A DNA stretch of 64,000 bases from Roseimicrobium sp. ORNL1 (GTDB lineage Bacteria; Verrucomicrobiota; Verrucomicrobiia; Verrucomicrobiales; Verrucomicrobiaceae). A program made the translations under genes and the position numbers. This document shows positions 48,627-57,920 of the stretch, in pieces. The stretch covers positions 7,192,001 to 7,256,000 of the forward strand of contig NZ_CP049143.1 in NCBI RefSeq assembly GCF_011044495.1, given 5' to 3'. How positions within the stretch are numbered: position 1 is the stretch's first letter; every line of letters starts with the position of its first letter. A model generated the notes under the pieces. The model was not told the DNA's origin. It saw only the letters and a list, made by a program, of their open reading frames with translations, and searched no databases.

Positions 48627-51341
48627 TCACATGCGCATGGCGACGTCCTGATCTGGTCGAATGGTGCGGCTAATTACTTCACGCAGCATGTCCAAGCTGA
48701 CCGGCTTGGTGACGAAATCATTCATGCCCGCGTTGATGCACTCTTCACGCACCCCGCTGAGTGCATGTCCCGTCACTGCGACGATTACGGGCTGGTGTTT
48801 CAGCAGGAAATTATTACGAATGGCGCGGGTGGCATCCTGTCCTCCCAGTTCAGGCATCTGCAGATCCATGAAGACCAGATCGTACTGATTGCGCGCCACC
48901 AGTTCCACGGCTTCGCGTCCATTCTCCGCGATCTCCACGTCATTGTAGCCGAGTCGCGCCAACATGAGGCGGGCGAGTTTTTGGTTCATCGGCTGATCCT
49001 CGACGAGCAGGATGCGCGCGGGATGTTCGTTCGCAAAGGACGGAGCGGTGGAACTCGACTCTGCCGAAGTCGATGGCGCAGCCGGCGCCGGTGCAAAGGG
49101 TACCGCTTCTGGTGGTGACTGTGGCAGTGGAGTCATCCCGCCAATGGTTTGCGAGAGGTGTGCTTCCGTGGTGGAGGATGCAGATGCAGGTGCAGGCGGA
49201 GAAATCAGCGGCGGCGCGTTCAGCCTGGCGCGAATCGATGCCATCACCTGGCTCGGCGCCACGGCAATGGGTGCCGTGCGTGGAACAGGAGGGGGCGCGG
49301 AGCAAAGCGCCGCCAGCGAGCGCAGCAGATCCCGCCTGCCCGCCGGCTTGAGCACAAACAGGCACTGCGCGCCCAGTACAGACTGGAAAGTCTTTTTCAC
49401 CTGCTCATGCGCGATCGGAACGAGGCCCACGGCAGCAATGCCCCGAGCAGCCATCTCAAGAGCGAAACGGTTTGCCTCATCTACCGAGAACGATGGAATG
49501 TCGATGATCACGAGCGGCGGCGCGCCGTCGAAGAGTTCCTTCGGGGAGGCGCTGGCCGTCAGCGTACGGGCCTCCGCCATCATGCCAAAATTCCGGCAAT
49601 GATGCAGCACGATGCTGGACGTCGTCTCATGGGGGGAGAGCACCGAGACCGTGCGATTTTTCACCGCGGCAAGACACTGGGCTTCCTCCGCGATGCTGTC
49701 GTTGTCCTCAAGCGCCACCTCGAGGGGGATCTCAAAATAGAAGTTCGAGCCGCGCCCTTCCTCACTCACCACATTGATCTCACCAGACAACAGGCGGCAA
49801 AGCCGGCGGGAGATGGCCAGTCCCAGTCCCGTGCCACCATACTTCCGCGTGGTAGATTGATCAGCCTGGGTGAAGGCCTGGAAGAGACGCGACAGCTTGC
49901 TCGCAGGGATGCCGATGCCGGTATCGCGCACGGAGATCTGCAGATACATCTGCTCACCTCCACCTTGCGGCCGAGGCCGCAACACCGGCTGCGCCAGCGC
50001 CAGGATTTCTCCGCGGTCGGTGAATTTCACAGCATTGCCCAGCAAGTTCACCAGGATCTGCTTCAGGCGCTGGAAGTCACTGGAGATATAACGGGGCAGC
50101 GTGTCGAATACATGGTAATTGAGTTCGAGACCTTTTTCCGCAGCCTTGTAGGCGAAGATGGCCATGGACTCCTGGAAGAGTCTCTCCATTTGCACTGGCA
50201 TGCGCTCGAGCTCCATCTTGGCGGACTCAAGCTTGGAGAAGTCGAGAATGTCATTGATGAGGTGCAGCAGGCTCTCACCGCTGGTCCGGATCATCCTGAC
50301 CAGCTCCTTCTGCTCCGCTCCGAGATTCATGTCCAGCAGGAGCGAAGTCGTACCGATGATGCCATTCATCGGCGTGCGAATCTCATGGCTCATGTTCGCC
50401 AGGAAGTCGGCCTTCGTTTCCATGGCGGACTCCGCCATTTTCTTGGCGCTGATGCATTCCTGGATGAGCGCCTGCTTGCGTTGCTCTTCGGCGGCAAGGT
50501 GCTCAATGGTATCGTTGTACACCCGCGATGCTTCGGAGATGTCATCCGTGCCGGCCGGGGGCAGGCGGTACGTCCAGATGCACTGGCGCAGCGCATGCAG
50601 GCCATCTGCCAGCTGACGCACGCGCATTCCGATTCTGCGGCCAAGCCCGATGGCCAGAAGCAATCCCGGCACCAGTCCCGCTCCCACAGCCAGGGTGATC
50701 GTGGTGACCGTTTTCGGCGCCGCAAGAAGATGCTTGAACTGGAACAGGGGCTGGCGCGCTACGAGGAAACCCGGCCGCGTCCCGTCCGGCAGGACGATCG
50801 GCGCGGCTGCCGTGATCCATTCGGAGAGTTTCCCCTTTTTTCCTTCCGTTCCTTCCGCGTTTACAAAGCGCGAGGACACCGCATAGGGAGCGCCGTCCGC
50901 CGCGAGGATAATGGCCTCCAGCACACTGGCGTCCGGCGACTGGCCATTGATCATCGGCTTGAAGGTGGGCACATCGAAGAAACCCACGCGGGTGAACCGG
51001 CGCTTGGGCTCGAGCTCGCCGGGTGTCTCCCGCACGACTTCCACCAATACTCCAAGCGCGGTGAGCGCATCCGGCCCGCCAAGTTCATTCAACTCGCTTC
51101 GCAGCCGGTCCTCCATCTGCCACGGGAGCGCGGACGGCAGATGCTTCGTCCCCTGCTCCACGAGCATGTGTGCCAGCTCACCCGACGCGGCGGTAGCGAG
51201 GCTGAAAACATGAGATCTCTGGGAGTCCCGCGCGGACTGCACCTGATGCCACGCCACCCCTGCCAGCGCTGCGGCCACCACGACCAGCATGCCCAGCAAT
51301 GAGTTGAAAAAAAGCCGGGTGCTGAGCAGCGTGGACTTCAT
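48627..51341 (-). CDS. hybrid sensor histidine kinase/response regulator
   Basis: A 904-residue membrane kinase. Membrane helix at residues about 10-32, extracytoplasmic sensor domain of about 170 residues, second helix at about 213-235 ([21 protein letters not shown]), HAMP-like linker, HisKA with His319 ([16 protein letters not shown]), HATPase_c ([22 protein letters not shown]). Then a degenerate receiver-like segment (about 560-680, [15 protein letters not shown]) lacking the phospho-acceptor pattern, a Pro/Ala/Ser linker, and a true receiver ([22 protein letters not shown]) with Asp826 ([13 protein letters not shown]). It phosphorylates itself and passes phosphate within the chain or to the response regulator encoded upstream. 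The input signal is unknown. Confidence 0.94.
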   Translation of the reverse strand: MKSTLLSTRLFFNSLLGMLVVVAAALAGVAWHQVQSARDSQRSHVFSLATAASGELAHMLVEQGTKHLPSALPWQMEDRLRSELNELGGPDALTALGVLVEVVRETPGELEPKRRFTRVGFFDVPTFKPMINGQSPDASVLEAIILAADGAPYAVSSRFVNAEGTEGKKGKLSEWITAAAPIVLPDGTRPGFLVARQPLFQFKHLLAAPKTVTTITLAVGAGLVPGLLLAIGLGRRIGMRVRQLADGLHALRQCIWTYRLPPAGTDDISEASRVYNDTIEHLAAEEQRKQALIQECISAKKMAESAMETKADFLANMSHEIRTPMNGIIGTTSLLLDMNLGAEQKELVRMIRTSGESLLHLINDILDFSKLESAKMELERMPVQMERLFQESMAIFAYKAAEKGLELNYHVFDTLPRYISSDFQRLKQILVNLLGNAVKFTDRGEILALAQPVLRPRPQGGGEQMYLQISVRDTGIGIPASKLSRLFQAFTQADQSTTRKYGGTGLGLAISRRLCRLLSGEINVVSEEGRGSNFYFEIPLEVALEDNDSIAEEAQCLAAVKNRTVSVLSPHETTSSIVLHHCRNFGMMAEARTLTASASPKELFDGAPPLVIIDIPSFSVDEANRFALEMAARGIAAVGLVPIAHEQVKKTFQSVLGAQCLFVLKPAGRRDLLRSLAALCSAPPPVPRTAPIAVAPSQVMASIRARLNAPPLISPPAPASASSTTEAHLSQTIGGMTPLPQSPPEAVPFAPAPAAPSTSAESSSTAPSFANEHPARILLVEDQPMNQKLARLMLARLGYNDVEIAENGREAVELVARNQYDLVFMDLQMPELGGQDATRAIRNNFLLKHQPVIVAVTGHALSGVREECINAGMNDFVTKPVSLDMLREVISRTIRPDQDVAMRM

Positions 51342-51407
51342 GGACACCGGATGGCAGCGAGAGCCGGAAGGGGAGACAGCGGAGCGTACCGCTACGGGCA
51401 ACAACGG

Positions 51408-51872
51408 CTAGGCTGCTTTTTTGGAGGAGGAACGCTGTACGTTGCGATCCATGACCGCAGTGAGATCCGTCGCGCTGTAAGGTTTGGGAAGGATGTCATC
51501 AAATCCGAGATTCAGGCAGCTGGCTTTGCTGTCGTCATTCGCGAAGAAACTGCTGCTGGCCACAATGCGGATGTCCGGCTGAATCTGCCGCAGCACATGC
51601 ACTGCCTCCATGCCGGAGATGCCTCCTGGGAGAATCAAATCCAGGATGACCACATCTACCGGTGCACGATGCGCTACGGTGTACTGCAGAAGTTGCTCGG
51701 CCTCCTCGCCGCTGCTGGCATTGAGCACTTCCCAACCCTGGGAAATAAGCACGGTGCCGACCATGGCCCGCAGCACGGGCTCGTCATCCACCAACAGAAT
51801 GCGTCCCTTCGACCCGCCGGGCGAGAGGGGAGCGTCCTCATTCGCAATGAACGCGGGGGAGGTAATGTTCAT
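51408..51872 (-). CDS. single-domain response regulator
   Basis: A 154-residue protein with one receiver domain: ILLVDDEPVLRAM, phospho-acceptor Asp in VVILDLILPGG, SSSFF and the conserved Lys in ILPKPYS. No output domain, so it probably works as a phosphate shuttle or protein-binding switch. The gene precedes the hybrid kinase by 66 bp on the same strand. ATG 51872 is taken; the frame allows three more residues. Confidence 0.92.
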   Translation of the reverse strand: MNITSPAFIANEDAPLSPGGSKGRILLVDDEPVLRAMVGTVLISQGWEVLNASSGEEAEQLLQYTVAHRAPVDVVILDLILPGGISGMEAVHVLRQIQPDIRIVASSSFFANDDSKASCLNLGFDDILPKPYSATDLTAVMDRNVQRSSSKKAA

Positions 51873-52140
51873 GGCTCTCAATACTGCAGGAGTGAAAATT
51901 TCGTATAGTTCTGATTACTATACAGCAATATAGGCCCGGCAGCGTATCTCTTCTATCGTTGTATTGCCAGAAATTCCTTGATTTAGGCCTTTCGGTAAAA
52001 TGTCTGAAGTGTCAGCGCCGTGCGTATTGCACTCTGCGGAGTCCGCATCATTCGCAAAAAAGGTCTCTCTGTCTATCTGGAGAAACTTTTCAAAGCTCGG
52101 TTTAGGTTCAGCCCCCCGGGGAAGAGCTGCTCGGGCCGAC
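51873..52140. promoter_or_regulatory. intergenic region upstream of the response regulator
   Basis: A 268-bp AT-rich gap. A perfect inverted repeat GTATAG (51903-51908) / CTATAC (51918-51923), 30 bp before the response regulator start on the minus strand, could be an operator or part of its promoter. No gene is visible. Confidence 0.45.
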
Positions 52141-52545
52141 CTAGGAAGCCTTGTTCTTCGTGTACACGAGCCCACCCGAAGTCTCATCGTACTTGATGTA
52201 CGCCTGGGCGGCCGCGATGTCGTGGGGGGAAAGACCCGAAACGCTGAAGCGCTTGTCCTTGAATACGCCATCATCCACCTTCACGCCATCAGCGTCCGTA
52301 ATGTCAGCCACAATGGTGTCGACGTCAGTGCCGGAGATGGTGGCGCCAGCAGCGGAAGCAGCGGCATACACGGACACGATGCTTTGAGCGTTACGCTGGT
52401 TCTTTTCTTCCTTGGTGCCGCTATTAATCCCACCAAGCTGAGGAATGGCGATGGCAGCGATGACTCCGATGACCCCGAGCACTGCTAAAATCTCAACAAA
52501 GCTGAATCCCTGTGCGCTGGCGTTATTCAGGGATATTTGCTTCAC
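52141..52545 (-). CDS. type IV pilin/pseudopilin-like protein
   Basis: A 134-residue prepilin-like protein. The type III signal is NASAQGFSFVEILAVLGVIGV: cleavage after Gly, then a Phe at +1, Glu at +5 and a long hydrophobic helix ending IAAIAIPQLG. The rest is a small globular domain with ADITDADGVKVDDG and GGLVYTKNKAS. It is isolated: no other pilus or type II secretion gene is next to it, so the machinery must be encoded elsewhere. It could be a minor pseudopilin. Confidence 0.88.
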   Translation of the reverse strand: MKQISLNNASAQGFSFVEILAVLGVIGVIAAIAIPQLGGINSGTKEEKNQRNAQSIVSVYAAASAAGATISGTDVDTIVADITDADGVKVDDGVFKDKRFSVSGLSPHDIAAAQAYIKYDETSGGLVYTKNKAS

Positions 52546-53007
52546 AGGGGTATTTGATGTCGTGTGGTTACTACTATCGGGACAGGCAGCTCGCTAAATG
52601 AACGCTCCATTCCCAGGAGTTTCGGTTAACGTAAAGAAAGATTTATACCCATCCCATGGTTTTGCAAAGGAAAGCTAAAAACTTTCACCTGTCGTTCACC
52701 TTGCTTTGACCGTTTTTCCTAAAAAGCTGCTCCGCGCTTTTGGGAAAGATGGCATCGCCCAAGCTAAAAACTGGGTCGTACAGTGGGTCTCCATAAATCC
52801 CGGTCGCACATCCTAGTGGCATGATGATGAGCAATTTAAGAAACTGGTCGCTCTGGGAGGGAGGCTGGCGACGGAAACGGCAAACATCGCCCCCTCTGCC
52901 CGGCGCCCCCTTCTCAAGTGGCGATAAATCTGGCGGATTTTGCCGTTGGAAATTTGCCCCTCAGGGCATATGTCCCCTCCCCTTTCTCTACCCCATTTCT
53001 ACCTTTC
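52546..53007. promoter_or_regulatory. divergent pilin/GTPase intergenic region
   Basis: A 462-bp gap between the pilin (minus) and the COG0523 GTPase (plus). I find no gene. The word AAGCTAAAAACT occurs twice (52672-52683 and 52760-52771), and the GTPase gene has in-frame codons upstream of its chosen start, which I do not believe are translated. No zinc-uptake-regulator box is obvious. Confidence 0.4.
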
Positions 53008-54183
53008 ATGACCGCATCCGCTCCCACGAAACAGGCCCGCTACATCATGATTGGCGGATTTCTCGGCGCCGGCAAAACCACGAGCATCGGGAAGCTGGCC
53101 AGGCACCTTTCCGACCAGGGGCTGAAGGTCGGCCTGATCACCAATGACCAGGCTGGCGGACTCGTGGATACCAAGCTCCTGCGCAGCCAGGGCTATGCCA
53201 CGGAGGAGATCGCCGGCGGCTGCTTCTGCTGCCGCTTCAACACCCTCGTGGATGCCGCTTCGAAACTGAACGATTCCACGAAGCCGGATGTGTTCATCGC
53301 GGAGCCGGTGGGCAGCTGCACCGATCTGGTGGCCACCGTGACCTACCCGCTGCGCCGCATGTACGGGGAGAATTTTTCCATCGCCCCTCTGAGCGTGCTG
53401 GTGGATCCCGTGCGCGCACGCCGCATCCTCGGCCTGGATGAAGGCGGCACCTTCTCTTCCAAGGTGGCCTACATTTACAAAAAGCAGCTCGAGGAAGCCG
53501 AGGTGATCATCATCAACAAGACGGATGCCGTCACCGCGGAACAACTTCAGGAACTCACTGAAGCCATGCAGAAGGAGTTCCCGGAAGCCAAGGTGGTGCC
53601 CGTCTCCGCCCGGCAGGGCAACGGACTCGACGCCTGGTTCGGCGAGCTGATGACCGGCAGCCAGTCCACCCGCTCGCCCATGGCCGTGGATTATGATGTG
53701 TACGCCGATGGCGAAGCGCTCCTCGGCTGGTTGAACGCCACCGTCACCTTGAAGGCGAAGGAAGACTTTGAGGCGAATGATTATCTGCAGTCCCTGGCAA
53801 AAGCCATCCAGCAGCGACTGCGGTCCCAAGGCGCCGAGATTGCCCACCTGAAGATGACCTACAGCCCCGACGACGGCATCGCGGGTGAAATCGCCTCCGT
53901 GAATCTGGTGCGGACCGACAATGTCCCCGAAACCGGCATGGAACTCGACGAGCCCAGCACCGGCGGGCAATTGATCGTAAACCTCCGCGCGGAAACTGCG
54001 CCGGATGAACTCGTCGCCTCGCTGAAAGCCGCGCTCGAAAGCGTGACCTCCAACGTGTCCGATCTCACCGCCACCCTCGATCACGAAGAACACTTCCGCC
54101 CGGGCCGTCCCGAGCCCACGCATCGTGATGGTGAAGCTCCCGTGGTGAAGGGTGGATGTGTGCCTGGGGCGGGATGCTGCTGA
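53008..54183 (+). CDS. COG0523/CobW-family P-loop GTPase (metallochaperone-type)
   Basis: A 391-residue G3E GTPase. Walker A GGFLGAGKTTS; the signature metal-binding CxCC appears as GGCFCCRFN (about residue 68-72); IAEPVGSC; NKTD base-recognition motif (INKTDAV). The C-terminus ends in a second Cys cluster, GGCVPGAGCC, and lacks the long His-rich loop of some zinc members. Family members deliver Zn, Co or Fe to client enzymes. The metal cannot be told from sequence. ATG 53008 is selected as the first with a good family-like N-terminus (RYIMIGGFLGAGKTT). Confidence 0.9.
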   Translation: MTASAPTKQARYIMIGGFLGAGKTTSIGKLARHLSDQGLKVGLITNDQAGGLVDTKLLRSQGYATEEIAGGCFCCRFNTLVDAASKLNDSTKPDVFIAEPVGSCTDLVATVTYPLRRMYGENFSIAPLSVLVDPVRARRILGLDEGGTFSSKVAYIYKKQLEEAEVIIINKTDAVTAEQLQELTEAMQKEFPEAKVVPVSARQGNGLDAWFGELMTGSQSTRSPMAVDYDVYADGEALLGWLNATVTLKAKEDFEANDYLQSLAKAIQQRLRSQGAEIAHLKMTYSPDDGIAGEIASVNLVRTDNVPETGMELDEPSTGGQLIVNLRAETAPDELVASLKAALESVTSNVSDLTATLDHEEHFRPGRPEPTHRDGEAPVVKGGCVPGAGCC

Positions 54184-54214
54184 CCAAGTGCGTCCCCTGC
54201 ATTGCAGGAGAAAT

Positions 54215-54407
54215 GAGGCTTTGCCAAAGTGGCTCACGCTGCCCTCAGCGTGAATCTTAACCCAAGCGCGAAGCGCCTAATTTCAAGACGGCCAGCTATC
54301 ATCCCAGCGCTGTAGTTCCCTCGCTGTTACAGTGCTGGAGATAGCGACCTCAGGGATCCTGCCACAGTTCACGCTGAGGGCAGCGTGAGCCACATTGGCG
54401 AAGCCTC
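54215..54407. repeat. REP-doublet-like inverted repeat (40-nt arms, largest)
   Basis: Arms at 54215-54254 and 54368-54407 (40 nt, two mismatches) separated by 113 nt, between the convergent GTPase and Doc genes. Each arm includes a perfect 8-bp hairpin TCACGCTG/CAGCGTGA with a 4-nt loop. Inside the spacer CTATCATCCCAGCGCTGTA pairs imperfectly with TACAGTGCTGGAGATAG, giving a nested second stem. Confidence 0.92.
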
Positions 54408-54445
54408 GTTTCATTACAAAGACGCAGCTTTCACTCCCAGTGGTT

Positions 54446-54841
54446 TCACATCTGGCCAGCGCTTTGCCTCAAGAACGCTGCCAGTTCAGCTTTGCCCATC
54501 CGTCGCTCCGCAAAGGCAATGATGGCATCGTAGATTGCATCGTCATGCGTGTTCGACACGTGCACGCCATTGCCTTCTAAAAATACCAGCATCGCAGCAA
54601 CAGCAGTTCGCTTGTTGCCATCAAAGAATGCTTGGGCCTGCGCGAGATGAAACGCATAGGCCGCAGCAACGTCGAAGAGATCGCCTCCACCGTAGAACAA
54701 CGCATTCTCCGCAGAAGCCAACGCGGAGTGGATCAAGCCATCATCGCGGACGCCTCGCAGCCCGCCGAACAGGTGCAAAGAACGCTCCTGAAGCACATCA
54801 AGGATCTCGCGAAAGAGGAACTCCGGTTGCTCAGCGTTCAT
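54446..54841 (-). CDS. Doc-like (Fic-fold) toxin with altered active-site motif
   Basis: A 131-residue death-on-curing family protein. Fic-fold helices and the motif AQAQAFFDGNKRTAVAA: Asp74, Gly75, Asn76, Lys77, Arg78 and Thr79 match HxFxDGNKRT, but the catalytic His position is Gln70. Doc normally transfers phosphate from ATP to EF-Tu with this His. The protein may therefore be inactive, differently catalytic, or simply a Q-type subgroup. It overlaps its small upstream partner gene by 4 bp (ATGA), the classic toxin-antitoxin arrangement. Confidence 0.85.
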   Translation of the reverse strand: MNAEQPEFLFREILDVLQERSLHLFGGLRGVRDDGLIHSALASAENALFYGGGDLFDVAAAYAFHLAQAQAFFDGNKRTAVAAMLVFLEGNGVHVSNTHDDAIYDAIIAFAERRMGKAELAAFLRQSAGQM

Positions 54842-55044
54842 TGTGCCAGCCTTCTGAACAGGTCCGCATGTTCCGCAAACACACGCTCTACGATCGTTTC
54901 CACCTTCTCCAGGGACATGCGGCGCACTCCAGACTGTTCGTCCCCAGACATGGAGAGTTCTTCCAAGGTGCGATTGCCTTCGTCACCTTGCGTTGAGGCA
55001 GGCCCCTGCATGTTCCCTCCATCGTTCATAAGGCCGCGAGCCAA
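54838..55044 (-). CDS. probable antitoxin of the Doc-like protein
   Basis: A 68-residue acidic protein encoded just before the Doc-like gene, overlapping by 4 bp. A flexible N-terminus (MNDGGNMQGPASTQGDEGN) precedes a C-terminal helix MSLEKVETIVERVFAEHADLFRRL that could dock on the toxin. It lacks an obvious DNA-binding Phd fold. TTG 55044 directly after the stop of the previous gene, with GGGGGAGG overlapping it, or ATG 55029, is the start. Confidence 0.65.
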   Translation of the reverse strand: MARGLMNDGGNMQGPASTQGDEGNRTLEELSMSGDEQSGVRRMSLEKVETIVERVFAEHADLFRRLAQ

Positions 55045-56196
55045 TCACCTCCCCCTCAGCCACTTCACCCAAAACGCCGCACCGCGCTCCAGTTCTGCAA
55101 CCTCGATCCACTCGTCCTTCGTATGCGCCTGGGCGATGCTTCCCGGTCCCATGGCGATAGCAGGCACGCCGGCCTCCGCGAGAAAGGCGGCATCACAGAA
55201 CCACGGCGCGCCTGTCAGCGCAGCACCATGCTCCACGAGGGACTTCACAAACGGATCCTCCGCGGAAGTATCCAGGCAGGGAGACAGCGCACCACATGGC
55301 GTGACCTTCGCTCCCGGGTCGAGCTGCGCCACGAAGGCCTTCAGCATTTCGTGCGGACCACCGTGATCCCGCACCGCCGGATTATAACGGATGTCCACCG
55401 TGAGACGGCAGTGATCCGCCGTGATATTCGCCCGCGTGCCGCCGCGAATCATGCCCAGGCTGATCGTGCTGCGGCCGAGCCACGCGTCATCGCCACAATT
55501 GGCAAGCTGCACACGGAAATCTGCATCGAGTGCCTTGATGAGTTTTGCCATCTTCACGATGGCATTCTCGCCCAGCTCCGGTCGCGAGCCATGGACTGCG
55601 ATCCCGAACGTTTCCACGTCCGCCCACAAGCAGCCCTTGTGTTTGAAGACCGTCTTCAGATCGGTCGGCTCCGCAATGAGCGCGAAAGCATAGTCCTTCC
55701 CGTGATGTTTCGCAAAATGCCGTGAGCCATGCTGGTCCGATTCCTCGGACATGAAGCCGGCGAAATGCACCTCGACGGGAAGCGCTGCAAGCTCGTCGCG
55801 CATTTCCCACAGCGCCCAGAGCATCGCCGCCATGGGCCCCTTGGTATCGCACGCGCCGCGTCCCCAGAGTCTGCCCTCACGCACCTCGGCGCCAAAGGGG
55901 TCAATCGTCATGCCGCCCACCCCCACTGTGTCCAAGTGCGGACCGAAGACGATGCGCGGCTTCGGCTTGCCATCCTTGGAAGGCTCCGAGCGGAAACGGC
56001 CAATCACATTCGGCCTGCCTGGCAACACTTCCTCAATCGCCACTTCGGCTCCGCACTTCTTGAGAAACTCTCCCACATACGCCGCCACCTCCGCTTCACC
56101 AGTCTTGTCGACACCGGGATCCCCATCGGGATTTACCGAAGGAATGCGGATCAACGCCTGCGCGAGTTCAACAACGGACTGGGGAAAAGCAGCCAT
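55045..56196 (-). CDS. M20-family ArgE/DapE-type deacylase
   Basis: A 383-residue metal-dependent amidohydrolase. Motifs: FGPHLDTVGVGG, GRGACDTKGPMAA, MSEESDQHGS, IAEPTDL, with a dimerisation domain in the middle and AHTKDEWIEVAELE near the end. Such enzymes remove acyl groups from ornithine, diaminopimelate or peptides; the substrate cannot be assigned. ATG 56196 (MAAFPQSVVELAQALIRIPS) is preferred; ATG 56223 and further upstream starts are open. It ends directly at the antitoxin gene, so they may be cotranscribed. Confidence 0.88.
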   Translation of the reverse strand: MAAFPQSVVELAQALIRIPSVNPDGDPGVDKTGEAEVAAYVGEFLKKCGAEVAIEEVLPGRPNVIGRFRSEPSKDGKPKPRIVFGPHLDTVGVGGMTIDPFGAEVREGRLWGRGACDTKGPMAAMLWALWEMRDELAALPVEVHFAGFMSEESDQHGSRHFAKHHGKDYAFALIAEPTDLKTVFKHKGCLWADVETFGIAVHGSRPELGENAIVKMAKLIKALDADFRVQLANCGDDAWLGRSTISLGMIRGGTRANITADHCRLTVDIRYNPAVRDHGGPHEMLKAFVAQLDPGAKVTPCGALSPCLDTSAEDPFVKSLVEHGAALTGAPWFCDAAFLAEAGVPAIAMGPGSIAQAHTKDEWIEVAELERGAAFWVKWLRGR

Positions 56197-56309
56197 GCAC
56201 CCTAGCAGTAGCGCAGCGCCCATGCCGAGCCAAGTGCGAGATTGTGAATGCCCACAGGAGGTTGGACTTTCCAGTCCGACAGCGGTCGTTGGGCCTCTGG
56301 CCTGCCGGT

Positions 56310-57095
56310 TCACACCTCGGCCTTCTTCACCGCAGTCCCCAACAATTCCCTCCACCGCGTGAACACCACCGCGGCATACGAGGCCGCATCAATCTGGTAG
56401 GCTCCCAGCGCATACCCATCGTTCGCCTCGATGAGTGCCGTCTCGCCACTGCCGAGCACGCCGAAGTCAATGCCATACGCGGCCGGCGCCGTTCCTGAGC
56501 GCCGATAATCCGCAACTGCTGACTCCACCACGGCACGGTCCAACTTCATCCAGGGTTCGCCGGCGTACCAATCCATGGCCAGGATGGCCTCGCCCGCGAC
56601 ATACACCCGGTATTCGGTGGCCCACTCCACGACCTCAGAACACCACACCGACTCACGTCTGCTGGTACCACCGATCACATACAAGTCGTTCGGCGAAGCA
56701 AAGACTCTGCCTGTAAAAGACTTCCGCCGCTCCGCGGGCTTCGCAAAAACTGGCTCGCCATCCCCCTCATAGACACCCCTCTCCACGGCGGCCAGTGTGG
56801 AAGTCCACACCTTCCGCCGCAGGTAGGCGCGGAGGCACTCCGGGTAGTCATTGGGAACCGGATGCTCAATCCCGAGCTGGCGCATGGCCCCGTGCATCGC
56901 GACCATATCCCCAGCCACAAAACTCGTACCATCCAACGGAAGCTGCCTGCGCTGCATGCGCTTCGCGGTGTATAAAGTCACGGGAATACCCAGCCGTTCC
57001 AATTCAGAACGGAGGAGCTTCTCCTCCTGGCCTAATCGACCATTCCCCTGCTCCTCCAAGTAGGCATGGGCGAAAGATGGCACATCCTCAGTCAT
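56310..57095 (-). CDS. ATP-grasp protein (R2K-like)
   Basis: A 261-residue ATP-grasp family member. The C-terminal half has the pattern of the R2K clade: SEVVEWATEYRVYVAGEAILAM, AYGIDFGVLGSGETALIEAN and DGYALGAYQI, which place Glu, Asp and Asn metal ligands. Such ATP-grasps ligate unknown acceptors, sometimes peptides or RNA-linked substrates. ATG 57095 overlaps the end of the gene upstream by 8 bp, so they are coupled. The first 100 residues are an unassigned N-terminal domain. Confidence 0.75.
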   Translation of the reverse strand: MTEDVPSFAHAYLEEQGNGRLGQEEKLLRSELERLGIPVTLYTAKRMQRRQLPLDGTSFVAGDMVAMHGAMRQLGIEHPVPNDYPECLRAYLRRKVWTSTLAAVERGVYEGDGEPVFAKPAERRKSFTGRVFASPNDLYVIGGTSRRESVWCSEVVEWATEYRVYVAGEAILAMDWYAGEPWMKLDRAVVESAVADYRRSGTAPAAYGIDFGVLGSGETALIEANDGYALGAYQIDAASYAAVVFTRWRELLGTAVKKAEV

Positions 57096-57858
57096 CAACT
57101 TTGCGACTCTCCTCCCTGTCTCTGCGAATGCCTTGTTTGTCGAACAACGCATTCACCACATCTCTGACCAGCGGCGAGAGCCTCGGCGAATAGCCGATAC
57201 CCTTCGGCGATGGCACGTCCGCCCGTAACTTGGGCATGGACCTGCTAATAGTACCCTCATCCACCGTCATGTCACCGCAGGCAAAACACATAATGAGATC
57301 GACCTCACCACGCGGCGTCGTGAACCGAAACCCATGCCTCGGTTGAAAAACGCACTGCGAAACGTTTCCCGGAATGATCTGTCCCTGCAGGAAGTGGCTC
57401 CATTTCTTGACATCCTCCGGACGTTCCAAAGTGATACTGCCTAACACGGGGCGCTCGTGAAACTCAGGTAGTGTCGACAACTCCCCGCGCCCTTTGTCTT
57501 CTTTACCCGAAATCCAGAAGTCTCCAGGGTGAATCGAGTAGAGCGTCACTTTCGTCGCGCCTTCCAGTTCCGGGGACAATAACTTCCAGGCCAGAGAGGT
57601 TCCCTCAAGAAACACACCGTCGGGATCGGGTGTGCTTTTTATTTCCTCCAGCAACTTTCTCCATTCAACACTCGCCGCGAAAACCTCATCCTTGGTCAGC
57701 TGCGGTGCGAGATCCGGCACCGTCGCGAGCCGCTTCATCGGGTCATCCTGCAGCGCGAGCCATGAATAGTCCGCCCGGAACCAGTGCCACCAACCAGCCG
57801 TCACAGCGATGGCTAAAACCACGACAACGATCAAGCTGACCCGACGGTACTTCCTCAT
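57088..57858 (-). CDS. membrane-anchored hypothetical protein
   Basis: A 256-residue protein with one N-terminal helix (residues about 6-24, VSLIVVVVLAIAVTAGWWHWF) and an extracytoplasmic domain. No family recognised. Two Cys occur in MCFACGD, and the C-terminus is charged (REESRKVDD). It overlaps the ATP-grasp start by 8 bp, so the two may function together. Composition is a little more AT-rich than the neighbours. Confidence 0.7.
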   Translation of the reverse strand: MRKYRRVSLIVVVVLAIAVTAGWWHWFRADYSWLALQDDPMKRLATVPDLAPQLTKDEVFAASVEWRKLLEEIKSTPDPDGVFLEGTSLAWKLLSPELEGATKVTLYSIHPGDFWISGKEDKGRGELSTLPEFHERPVLGSITLERPEDVKKWSHFLQGQIIPGNVSQCVFQPRHGFRFTTPRGEVDLIMCFACGDMTVDEGTISRSMPKLRADVPSPKGIGYSPRLSPLVRDVVNALFDKQGIRRDREESRKVDD

Positions 57859-57920
57859 GCGAGGATCCCAGCTTGCGACAAGACGCCATCGACCGTCAAG
57901 GCCCGATCAGTCGCCAACGC

